Origin: Bacillota bacterium
GTDB taxonomy: Bacteria; Bacillota; Clostridia; Christensenellales; SZUA-584
Direction: 5' to 3'
Length of the DNA: 64,000 nucleotides
NCBI GenBank assembly: GCA_023406895.1
Contig: JAEXTV010000004.1
Coordinates: 1 to 64,000, forward strand
A model generated the notes under the pieces. It saw only the letters and a program-made list of their open reading frames with translations, did not search any database and was not told the DNA's origin. The stretch's first letter is position 1, and every line of letters starts with the position of its first letter. Positions 1 through 6,464 of this stretch are shown here, piece by piece. Position numbers and translations under genes: made by a program.

Positions 1-56
1 AACCTTCATCATTTTAACATCGGAGGTTTTTTTCTTAAAGCTAAAGCTAACTCCCT

Positions 57-76
57 CCACCGGCAGAGGCCGGTGG
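57..76 (+). terminator. Terminator-like hairpin near window start
   Basis: CCACCGG at 57-63 pairs with CCGGTGG at 70-76 around a 6-nt loop, followed by a T-rich tract (TTTATTTGG). It could terminate a plus-strand gene left of the window. It also resembles the small loop-out hairpins at 62.6 kb, so it may be part of an intergenic repeat family. Confidence 0.45.
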
Positions 77-125
77 TTTATTTGGTTTTGTCCGCTTTCG
101 CTCCCAAAACCACACTAAAGTGTAC

Positions 126-166
126 AAATAAAAATGGCGCAGTATAAAAAACCTTACTGCGCCATT
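126..166 (-). terminator. Minus-strand rho-independent terminator with 12-bp stem
   Basis: AATGGCGCAGTA (133-144) and TACTGCGCCATT (155-166) form a perfect 12-bp stem with a 10-nt loop. Read on the minus strand, the stem is followed by TTTTATTT. No minus-strand gene lies immediately upstream; the nearest is the MarR gene ending at 1510, so this may stop transcription running antisense through the CYTH-like gene. Confidence 0.6.
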
Positions 167-734
167 GCATGCATTTCCAAATTGTTATGACATATCAGAT
201 ATCAGCGGTACCGATATCCTTTTTATGTTTTTTAGTTTTTTAGTATTTTAGCAATCTTAACATGAAAAGTCAACCATGCGTTTGTGCTGAAAATTGAAAC
301 CATTCAAAGCGGGGCTCACATATGTACGAGCTATTATCCAATTTCTGTTTTACCCTGTGCCTGATTCATTGACCCTGCACAGTGAAACTTGGGCATCAGC
401 ACATATCGCCAGCGTCCAAATACTCGTTTCAATACCATCGCTATGAACAGTTTAGAAAAAAATGCTCTGTTTATCGTTCACTTCGCTGTATCTTCAATTA
501 TTCAAAATCTTTGCGCGTCAATGTATCGGCATTAACCAAGCAACGGTCGCGCCTCACGCTGAACGCTGCCGCAATTGCGGGAAACGGCACATTGGAATTG
601 ACATTTCAGAGAGAAGTTTTTATGCGTCGGCCGCTATCATCCTGAATCGTGTTATGCCTTCTTTTGCATCGTGATTCTATTAAAGCAAGCGGATAATCAT
701 CTTTGATTCCGCAGACACTATTTTAAGCAAAGGA
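167..734. other. Intergenic region, no recognised gene
   Basis: About 570 bases lie before the first confident gene. Overlapping short plus-strand reading frames between 382 and 674 lack good ribosome binding sites and resemble no family I know. One encodes a single CxxC pair. I see no clear mobile-element remnant, RNA gene or repeat here. Confidence 0.4.
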
Positions 735-743
735 GTGATGCCA

Positions 744-1535
744 ATGAAACTAAAAGAACAGATCGCCGCAGCCGAGCTTAAGCTGATGCTTCGCAGTGAT
801 CAGGCACTGAAGCAACAGGATACTCTGAGCGATGACTTAAAAACGCTGTTCAGCTTTGATGATGAACCGGGCAGCATCAGCATCTGGTATCTGGAGACGT
901 CTGCGCAGGATTTAAGGAAAAAAGACTGGTCTGTGCGTTTCCGTCAGTTCGGCGACGGCGGAGGCCTGGAACTGACATTTAAAAAGCGCTACAGCGAAAA
1001 AGATTATAAAGCCATGCTTGAAAGTAGCGAAGCCAAAATGTTCGCCGCCGAATTCACACCGGAAATCGATATCGAATACACGAATAAAACTTACAGCCTT
1101 TCATTTGAACGCGTTTTTTCGGATATGGAAGACGGCTTAACGGGGTCTGAGGCCAAACGCCTCGCCATATTGAACAGCCCTCAGGTGTTTATTGACTGGG
1201 AAGGCAAGAATAACGGATTTGATCATTTGTGTGCGTCCACATTTCTTGGGCCTGTTGTGGCATCCACTTATAAGGGTGATTATCAAGGCTTTGAAGCCAA
1301 GCTGGAAATCTGGAAGCTCAGCAGTTATCTTACCGAGTTGTCTTTTGATGTTCCAACAAAAAAAAGCACCCAGCTGAAAAGAGATCTCTTAAAGATACTG
1401 ACCGAATACAATTTGCTTCAGACAGAGAATCAGCTCAAAACAGATGCGTTTCTTGATTATTTCGGTAAGAAAAAGCAAAGCACGAAAAACAAACAGGATA
1501 GCAGCCCGTCTAATTCAAGCTCTTCTCAAGCTTGA
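744..1535 (+). CDS. CYTH-like (triphosphate tunnel) domain protein
   Basis: This is a predicted cytoplasmic protein of about 263 residues. The N-terminal half reads like a divergent CYTH/triphosphate tunnel metalloenzyme domain: an ELK strand near the start, then a YLET...DLRKK...VRFR segment and an ELTFKKRY strand, the usual order of an acidic strand, a (Y/F)(F/L)DT element, LRxR and a lysine strand. A FEAKLEIW strand follows near residue 190. The C-terminal 30 residues are a Lys/Ser-rich tail. The start at 744 is chosen because AGGAG at 731-735 lies 8 nt upstream; GTG 735 and ATG 738 are too close. The 3' end overlaps the convergent MarR gene by 26 bp. Substrate is unknown, and the fold assignment is inference from pattern. 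Confidence 0.6.
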   Translation: MKLKEQIAAAELKLMLRSDQALKQQDTLSDDLKTLFSFDDEPGSISIWYLETSAQDLRKKDWSVRFRQFGDGGGLELTFKKRYSEKDYKAMLESSEAKMFAAEFTPEIDIEYTNKTYSLSFERVFSDMEDGLTGSEAKRLAILNSPQVFIDWEGKNNGFDHLCASTFLGPVVASTYKGDYQGFEAKLEIWKLSSYLTELSFDVPTKKSTQLKRDLLKILTEYNLLQTENQLKTDAFLDYFGKKKQSTKNKQDSSPSNSSSSQA

Positions 1536-1968
1536 TGAAGTAATCAAGCAGCGCTTGAAGAGATTTGACAACTTGGGGATGTTCCTCAATTTTAAAATCA
1601 TGCAGAATGCCGTCCACAAGGCCATCATGAAACTGGCGGTGCTTGCCGCAGCTGTCTTCTCCTTTTTGAGTCAGTTTGAGCGTGCTGATTCGTTTGTCGT
1701 TTTCTTCTTTGACCTTCTTGACAAACCCTTTCTTGACAAGGCGCTTTATTGTGACGCTTGCGGTCGCTTTGGTGATACAGAGTTTGTCGGCAATCTGTGT
1801 CAGCGTCACATACTCTGATTCTTCAATGGCTTCAAGCGTATGCATTTCCGTTCGGCTGATGTTCTCCTGAGCCGCGCGTGACACCATTTTGGCCTGAATC
1901 CTGAGTATCTTAAAAAAAAGATCTTTGAGTATCTGGTTCAGCAGCTTTCTAATCACCTCTTCTGTCAT
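1510..1968 (-). CDS. MarR-family transcriptional regulator
   Basis: A winged-helix regulator of 152 residues, the usual MarR length. The core shows helix-turn-helix residues around LTQIADKLCITKATASVTIKR, followed by a wing containing the DKR segment (ENDKRIS) typical of the family, and a C-terminal dimerisation helix. The start at 1968 follows a GCGAGG ribosome binding site. A longer frame reaching 2007 has none. Its 3' end overlaps the convergent CYTH-like gene with no terminator between them. The ligand and targets cannot be read from the sequence, and no adjacent efflux or fatty-acid gene identifies its job. Confidence 0.85.
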   Translation of the reverse strand: MTEEVIRKLLNQILKDLFFKILRIQAKMVSRAAQENISRTEMHTLEAIEESEYVTLTQIADKLCITKATASVTIKRLVKKGFVKKVKEENDKRISTLKLTQKGEDSCGKHRQFHDGLVDGILHDFKIEEHPQVVKSLQALLDYFIKLEKSLN

Positions 1969-2026
1969 GACGGCCTCGCTCTCATGCTTTGATATTTCAT
2001 GATACATAGTACCATAATTTCCGATG

Positions 2027-2050
2027 AAAAAAAACCCCCGCGTTGGGGGG
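2027..2050 (-). terminator. Rho-independent terminator of spoIVA
   Basis: On the minus strand a five-pair CCCCC/GGGGG stem with a short loop is followed by eight T residues. It lies about 30 bases past the spoIVA stop and separates it from the marR gene. Confidence 0.75.
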
Positions 2051-2081
2051 AGGAGACTCCGTATTCAAATAACCCGCTCTA

Positions 2082-3560
2082 TTAAAGCAGTATGCAGATG
2101 AGGCCGCCGCTGCCTTCGTTGATAATTCGCTGCAGCGTCTCTTGTATCTTCATCCGCGCATCATCCGGCATATGCGAGAGCTTGCTTGAAAGCCCTTCTT
2201 TCACCAGTTCATGCAGCGGTTTACCGAATATATCCGTTTTCCATATCTTCGCAGGGTCAGTTTCAAATTCGGACATCATGTATTTCACAAGCTCTTCGCT
2301 CTGCTTCTCGCTGCCGACAATGGGAGATACTTCGGTTTCGATATCCACACGGATGAGGTGCAGCGACGGCGCGCTGGCTTTAAGCCTGACACCGAAGCGG
2401 CCGCCTTGCCGCACCATCTCGGGCTCTTCCATCGACATCTCATCCATTGAAGGCGCTACGAGCCCGTACCCTGTCTCTTTGACACTCTGAAGCGCGTCTG
2501 CCATGCGGTCATACTGTTTTTTGGCGCTGACCAGGTCTTTGACGATGGATACCAGATGAAAATCATCATCGATCGGGTAGCCGCATTCATCTCCGAGAAT
2601 CTTATAGAACAGCTTTTCGGGAAAGCCGATCTGCATTTTAACGCTGCCTTCGCCGAGCTTTATTTTTTCCACCGAGGCGGAGTTTACATCATCGAGCTGC
2701 TTCATGGCATCCAGCAGCCCTCTATAATCCCGCACCTTTTCCAGCGCTCCGATAGATCCCGATATGCCGCTGAGCACCTCGCCCATCAGCCAGTGATCCG
2801 GAGACAGCGCGCGCGCCCACCCGGGCATTTCAATATTGATCTCCTTGAGCGGGAACTCATACAGCAGATTTTCCAGCATCGTTGTGATATCCGTTTCGGT
2901 CAGCCGCATAATATCCATCAGCAGCACGGGCACTTTGTATTTCTCCTCCATGGCGTTGCGCAGGCTGATCGTATCCTCGTTTCTCGGGTTTGCCGAGTTC
3001 AAAATAATGATAAACGGCTTTCCAAGCTCCGAGAGCTCGCGAATCACGCGTTCTTCCGCCTGCACATAGCTGGAGCGCGGAATCTCCGTGATGCTGCCGT
3101 CCGTCGTCATCACGAGGCCGATCGTGCTGTGCTCGGTAATGACCTTGCGCGTGCCTGTTTCGGCGGCTTCTTCAAATGGGATATCGTGGTCAAACCAGGG
3201 CGTGGTCACCATACGCGGCATATCGTTTTCCATATGCCCCATTGCACCATCGATCATGTAGCCCACGGAATCGACCATCCGCACGTTCATTTCAGCCTCG
3301 TCGTTGATGTTGATTCGAACAGCTGAGGTCGGCACGAATTTGGGTTGTGTGGTCATAATCGTTTTGCCCGCGCTGCTCTGCGGCAATTCGTCTACCACAC
3401 GCTCTTTTTCGCGCGTATCATCGAGATTCGGGAGCACCAGCATATCCATAAACCGCTTGATAAATGTTGATTTGCCTGTTCTGACCGGCCCCACGACGCC
3501 GATGTATATGTCGCCCCCTGTTCGTTCGGAAATATCCTTGTACAGATTATAGCTTTGCAT
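2082..3560 (-). CDS. spoIVA: Stage IV sporulation protein A
   Basis: SpoIVA is the ATPase that polymerises on the outer forespore membrane to form the basement layer of the spore coat. The protein has 492 residues, matching the family. A Walker A motif (GPVRTGKS, about residues 24-31) sits in an N-terminal TRAFAC-like P-loop domain, and the family-typical C-terminal end is ICILL. The start has a GGAGG site 7 nt upstream. It is monocistronic, with a terminator immediately downstream and a candidate sigma-E promoter upstream. This is one of the strongest indications that the host forms endospores. Confidence 0.97.
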   Translation of the reverse strand: MQSYNLYKDISERTGGDIYIGVVGPVRTGKSTFIKRFMDMLVLPNLDDTREKERVVDELPQSSAGKTIMTTQPKFVPTSAVRININDEAEMNVRMVDSVGYMIDGAMGHMENDMPRMVTTPWFDHDIPFEEAAETGTRKVITEHSTIGLVMTTDGSITEIPRSSYVQAEERVIRELSELGKPFIIILNSANPRNEDTISLRNAMEEKYKVPVLLMDIMRLTETDITTMLENLLYEFPLKEINIEMPGWARALSPDHWLMGEVLSGISGSIGALEKVRDYRGLLDAMKQLDDVNSASVEKIKLGEGSVKMQIGFPEKLFYKILGDECGYPIDDDFHLVSIVKDLVSAKKQYDRMADALQSVKETGYGLVAPSMDEMSMEEPEMVRQGGRFGVRLKASAPSLHLIRVDIETEVSPIVGSEKQSEELVKYMMSEFETDPAKIWKTDIFGKPLHELVKEGLSSKLSHMPDDARMKIQETLQRIINEGSGGLICILL

Positions 3561-3598
3561 GGCGCATCCTCCATCGTCTATATTGCTTAAACACTAGA

Positions 3599-3627
3599 TA
3601 TATATGAACGTACGCGCGTTATCATGC
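3599..3627 (-). promoter_or_regulatory. Candidate sigma-E promoter of spoIVA
   Basis: On the minus strand an ATGATA-like -35 and a CATATATA -10 are separated by 13 bases, ending about 39 bases upstream of the spoIVA start. This is a loose fit to the known sigma-E pattern (ATA-type -35, CATA-type -10). spoIVA is mother-cell expressed in Bacillus, which supports the assignment. Confidence 0.35.
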
Positions 3628-3640
3628 ATTTTTCCTCAAT

Positions 3641-3671
3641 AAAAAAGAGACGAACCGCTCAATTCATCTCT
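3641..3671 (-). terminator. Minus-strand terminator upstream of spoIVA
   Basis: AGAGACGAA (3646-3654) and TTCATCTCT (3663-3671) pair over nine positions, with one G-U wobble when transcribed from the minus strand, followed by a run of T. It would block minus-strand transcription entering spoIVA from the 4 kb region. Confidence 0.5.
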
Positions 3672-3835
3672 ATTTTATTTCGAATTCACTATAGAAATTA
3701 ACGATAAGATTCTGATATCATCTAATTCAATTTTCCTTATAGATAGTCATACTCACTTTTTGCCTGTTAATCCATGACGTAAATTCACTTCGGGGTTCAC
3801 TATAAATTGAATGGTGCACGATTATATCCTCTATA

Positions 3836-3864
3836 TTGTATTCATGCTTATTATTGGTTATAAT
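3836..3864 (+). promoter_or_regulatory. Candidate sigma-A promoter of small acidic gene
   Basis: TTGTAT (3836-3841) and TATAAT (3859-3864) are spaced 17 bp apart. The expected start of transcription would fall almost at the GGAGG ribosome binding site, giving a very short leader. Confidence 0.4.
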
Positions 3865-3882
3865 GTAAGTGGAGGTGATTTT

Positions 3883-4017
3883 ATGCCATATGAATACAAT
3901 CCCAAGTATCCAGACACGACGACCACTTTAAATAATGAGGGAAACCCAGGCGTTAATGACCCCTACGGATATGACGAAGACGACAATAATGATGTTGATG
4001 AAGATGACGATGATTAA
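3883..4017 (+). CDS. Small acidic Asp-rich protein, 44 residues
   Basis: A 44-residue protein with an N-terminal MPYEYNP segment and a C-terminal third almost entirely Asp, Glu and Asn, ending in four Asp residues. The start is fixed by an excellent GGAGGTGA site 5 nt upstream of ATG 3883; a longer in-frame extension to 3811 lacks one. A bidirectional terminator follows. I do not recognise a family. The acidic tail could bind cations or basic proteins, but that is speculation. Strong translation signals and a clean terminator argue that it is a real gene. Confidence 0.65.
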   Translation: MPYEYNPKYPDTTTTLNNEGNPGVNDPYGYDEDDNNDVDEDDDD

Positions 4018-4092
4018 TCAATAAATTCTCATCATCCGTAAATAAGACAAACATTTTATGTGAATACTTAATATTTATTATCTTATAAAAAT

Positions 4093-4116
4093 AGCACCTT
4101 ACGGTGCTGCTTTTTT
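4093..4116. terminator. Bidirectional terminator
   Basis: AGCACC (4093-4098) and GGTGCT (4103-4108) form a 6-bp stem with a TTAC loop. The plus side is followed by six T residues and the minus side by TATTTTTATA. It sits between the convergent acidic-protein and cytidine deaminase genes. Confidence 0.75.
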
Positions 4117-4180
4117 AGTACAAACCGACAATTTTTAAAAGTTTGAAAGAGACGACCGAGTCATCCTTTTAGCTTTCTCG

Positions 4181-4588
4181 TTATTGAAAGTCACCCTTCC
4201 CCCACCAATCAGGAATCAATTCACCAAGCTTTTTTGTTTCTTTTGTTTCGCGGTTCATCAGTATTTCAATGCCATCGCTGTTCTTATCAAGCTGCATCAT
4301 CAACTCGCGGCAGGCGCCGCAAGGTGAGCCGACGCTGCCGTCTTCCATCACCGCGACGACTTTATCGATTTGACTTTCACCGTTGGTGATCATATTGGCT
4401 ATGGCATTGCGCTCCGCGCACATGCCGAGCGTACAGGCTGTATCAATACAGACACCGACATATATCCGGCCGGATTTCGTGAGTATAGCGCTCGCGACGC
4501 CACCCGCTTCGATAAACGGCGATATCCGCCTCGGATTCAATACAGCCTTCGCTTTATCATAAAGAATATCCCAAATATCTTTTTCCAT
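4181..4588 (-). CDS. cdd: Cytidine deaminase family protein
   Basis: Predicted zinc-dependent cytidine/deoxycytidine deaminase for pyrimidine salvage, 135 residues, like the tetrameric Bacillus-type enzyme. The zinc and catalytic residues are visible as CAERNA (Cys57 and the proton-shuttling Glu59) and PCGACREL (Cys90, Cys93). The substrate could be another nucleoside analogue, since the blasticidin-deaminase branch shares these motifs and the region before the first motif is not a perfect Cdd match. It is flanked by terminators and appears monocistronic. Confidence 0.8.
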   Translation of the reverse strand: MEKDIWDILYDKAKAVLNPRRISPFIEAGGVASAILTKSGRIYVGVCIDTACTLGMCAERNAIANMITNGESQIDKVVAVMEDGSVGSPCGACRELMMQLDKNSDGIEILMNRETKETKKLGELIPDWWGKGDFQ

Positions 4589-4703
4589 TTGTCTCCCCTT
4601 TCATTCAGCATTGCCGAATGCATGGACAGTCACTTGTCTCTGAATGCTTACTTTTCTGTCTTAAAGATTGATTTATTTAACTCTGCTATTCTTTAATAAT
4701 AAT

Positions 4704-4733
4704 ATTCCCGCCTATACTCAGACAAGCGGGAAT
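4704..4733 (-). terminator. Terminator of niaX
   Basis: ATTCCCGC and GCGGGAAT form a perfect 8-bp stem. On the minus strand it is followed by ATTATTATT. It lies 33 bases past the niaX stop. Confidence 0.6.
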
Positions 4734-4766
4734 TTTGTTCACACTTCAAATTTATCAATGCAGTAT

Positions 4767-5345
4767 TCAGGCGACCTTCGGCTTTGATGGTAAATCCGTC
4801 AGCGATTTCATTTTGCTCAAAGGTTTCCATATCAGCAGCGCGAGAAAGAAATCGACCAAGCTGTGAATCACTGACCCGCCGCCCACAAACCCCAGCACCG
4901 TGGTGAGATAACCTTGTGTATAAAAGGCTTCCTTCAGACTTCCCGTTATAAAGAATGGCGTCACCGCTACCGCTTCACTTAAACCATGAATCACCGCGAT
5001 CACCAAAGCGAACAGCGCCGCTTTGGGCAGCGATTCGAGAATATGCCTCCTGTTGCGCAAATAAAGCGCCCCGCCTAGCGCAAATATCAAATGAGTGGCC
5101 GCGCGCAGCACGATTTCAATCGGGAAACCAGCTAACAAGAAACCAAGCGTTGTAATCACCGCCACAAAACCTGCCGTAAAAGGCGATATAAACATCGCGA
5201 TAAATATAGGCACATGGCTCGCAAACGTAAATGAAACAATCGGCGGTATCACGACCTTAAGCGGCATAAACATCGGTATAATGATGCCGATGGCGCTGAG
5301 AACGGCTGCCAGCGTCATCCTGTGTACACGTCTTGACGTATCCAT
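4767..5345 (-). CDS. niaX: ECF transporter S component, niacin (NiaX-like)
   Basis: A membrane protein of 192 residues with about six hydrophobic segments and short polar ends, typical of energy-coupling-factor substrate-binding (S) subunits. Its cargo is inferred to be niacin because niaR lies directly upstream and a NiaR-type operator sits in its leader. It would share an ECF module (EcfA/A'/T) encoded elsewhere. The start is placed at ATG 5345 (MDTSRR...) because AGGAG lies 8 nt upstream; the longer frame to 5369 would start inside the operator and lacks a ribosome binding site. A terminator follows at 4704-4733. Confidence 0.85.
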   Translation of the reverse strand: MDTSRRVHRMTLAAVLSAIGIIIPMFMPLKVVIPPIVSFTFASHVPIFIAMFISPFTAGFVAVITTLGFLLAGFPIEIVLRAATHLIFALGGALYLRNRRHILESLPKAALFALVIAVIHGLSEAVAVTPFFITGSLKEAFYTQGYLTTVLGFVGGGSVIHSLVDFFLALLIWKPLSKMKSLTDLPSKPKVA

Positions 5346-5363
5346 AAAAAGGCTCCTGTTACT

Positions 5364-5397
5364 TGTCATTATAGGTGTCTTTACACCTATAATGACA
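5364..5397. promoter_or_regulatory. NiaR operator
   Basis: A perfect inverted repeat with 15-bp arms (TGTCATTATAGGTGT at 5364-5378 and its complement at 5383-5397) and a 4-bp spacer. The inner AGGTGT...ACACCT core matches the established NiaR regulon signature in Firmicutes. It lies between the niaX start and its -10 element, and so would block initiation when niacin-bound NiaR is attached. Confidence 0.88.
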
Positions 5398-5425
5398 TTA
5401 TAAACGTTTCAATGTCCTACCGCAA
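5397..5425 (-). promoter_or_regulatory. Promoter of niaX
   Basis: On the minus strand TTGCGG (5425-5420) and TATAAT (5402-5397) are 17 bp apart. The transcription start would fall inside the NiaR operator. A second TATAAT lies inside the operator itself but lacks a good -35. Confidence 0.55.
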
Positions 5426-5449
5426 TACTTTTTGGATTATGGCGCAAAA

Positions 5450-5974
5450 TTATTCTTTGCTTAACAGCAGCCCTTTTTCAGACAGCGCGGAGTATATGCG
5501 CCCGAACGTGTCTTCGTCCTTGCAGCGTATGGTATGAAGATGAATGCCCTCGGTAAGCTGTGAGAGCAGCGGCGCGTTTTGTTTATATGTATTGTCTATG
5601 AAGCGGCCGGCGTCAAAGCGTGATTTGATATCAAGACGCCCGGTAATCTGACCATAAATAGGATGTTCAACAATGACATCGAGCACTTCACCGCCGTTAT
5701 CGACGATCGTATACAGCTCGTTTTCCAGCTCCTCCGGCTTATGGCAGCAGGCCAATGTGCGCTCGATCATAGAGCCTTTCGCCATGCTTGAGGCCAGCAT
5801 ATATCCGGTGGGCGTCGCCAGAATATCGAGGCCCAGTGCGCGCAGCAAAGCCACATCACCCACAACGGTCTGGCGTGTCACGCCCATCTTCTTGGCAAGG
5901 TCAGCCGCGCTCAAGGGCGACTGGCGTCTTCGTAATATATCCGCGATTTCCTTGCGGCGCAGTTCGGCTGTCAT
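5450..5974 (-). CDS. niaR: Niacin-responsive repressor NiaR (HTH-3H)
   Basis: A 174-residue repressor of niacin uptake and NAD synthesis genes. Residues 1-60 form an HTH_11-type DNA-binding domain (LAKKMGVTRQTVVGDVALLR). The rest is a 3H domain carrying conserved histidines, including those in the CCHKPEE, VEHPIYGQ and IHLHTIR segments, which bind metal and niacin in the family. It is the gene immediately upstream of niaX on the same strand, with the operator between them. An AGGAG site lies about 11 nt before the ATG. No obvious second operator was seen in front of niaR itself. Confidence 0.92.
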   Translation of the reverse strand: MTAELRRKEIADILRRRQSPLSAADLAKKMGVTRQTVVGDVALLRALGLDILATPTGYMLASSMAKGSMIERTLACCHKPEELENELYTIVDNGGEVLDVIVEHPIYGQITGRLDIKSRFDAGRFIDNTYKQNAPLLSQLTEGIHLHTIRCKDEDTFGRIYSALSEKGLLLSKE

Positions 5975-6089
5975 TGGCTGAAACGCTCCTTTCGCAGCAA
6001 GACTGTTTCTATATCATACCATCCAGCGTTTTTTTTGCAAAGACCTATACGACCGTCTGTCCTCGTTTTTTGTACTGTCTACCTTGAGT

Positions 6090-6425
6090 AGCAGCATATT
6101 ACACTGCGAAAATTTTTGGGATTGACCATACACCTCATCCGGTGCTTCGCGCCACCTTCCCGTCTCAGCTTGATGAAAAATTCCATCCCGCCATGCCGAG
6201 ACGCACATATCATGCTCCTCATTCATTATTAACTTTTTAGGTTGGTGACAGCGAAAGAATCAGACGAATGGTTCTTCTTTAAGTCACCTTATCTGACAAT
6301 CGATTTGTGCTTGGATCGAAACAACCGGCAACTCCCTCCGTCATTGAGGGAAGCAAGGGTTCGATTCACACATTCGCCTGGAAGCTGCTGCCTTCGACAA
6401 CTCAGAATGATTTAAAACTTTTATC
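6090..6425. repeat. Intergenic repeat-derived region
   Basis: About 490 bases without a gene lie between niaR and clpC. They contain two repeat-like blocks: one near 6127-6180 with CTCATCCGGTGCTTCGCG, closely matching a block at 22774-22800, and one near 6326-6380 with CTCCCTCCGTCATTGAGGG flanked by imperfect inverted GGATCGAA/GGTTCGAT ends. Small open frames across it have no ribosome binding sites. Confidence 0.6.
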
Positions 6426-6431
6426 AGCCAA

Positions 6432-6458
6432 ACAAAAGGAGCGGGATTGCCGCTCCTT
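6432..6458 (-). terminator. Terminator of the ctsR operon
   Basis: AAGGAGCGG and CCGCTCCTT (6436-6444 and 6450-6458) form a perfect 9-bp stem with a 5-nt loop. On the minus strand it is followed by TTTTGTTT, just past the clpC stop. Confidence 0.85.
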
Positions 6459-6464
6459 GAACCT

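Noticed and set aside
382..674. Overlapping short plus-strand reading frames, one containing a CxxC pair
   Set aside because: No ribosome binding sites, two frames compete across the same bases, and neither matches a known family or transposase.
6014..6226. A 70-codon minus-strand frame in the niaR-clpC gap
   Set aside because: It overlaps a repeat block seen again near 22774, has no ribosome binding site and shows no coding features.
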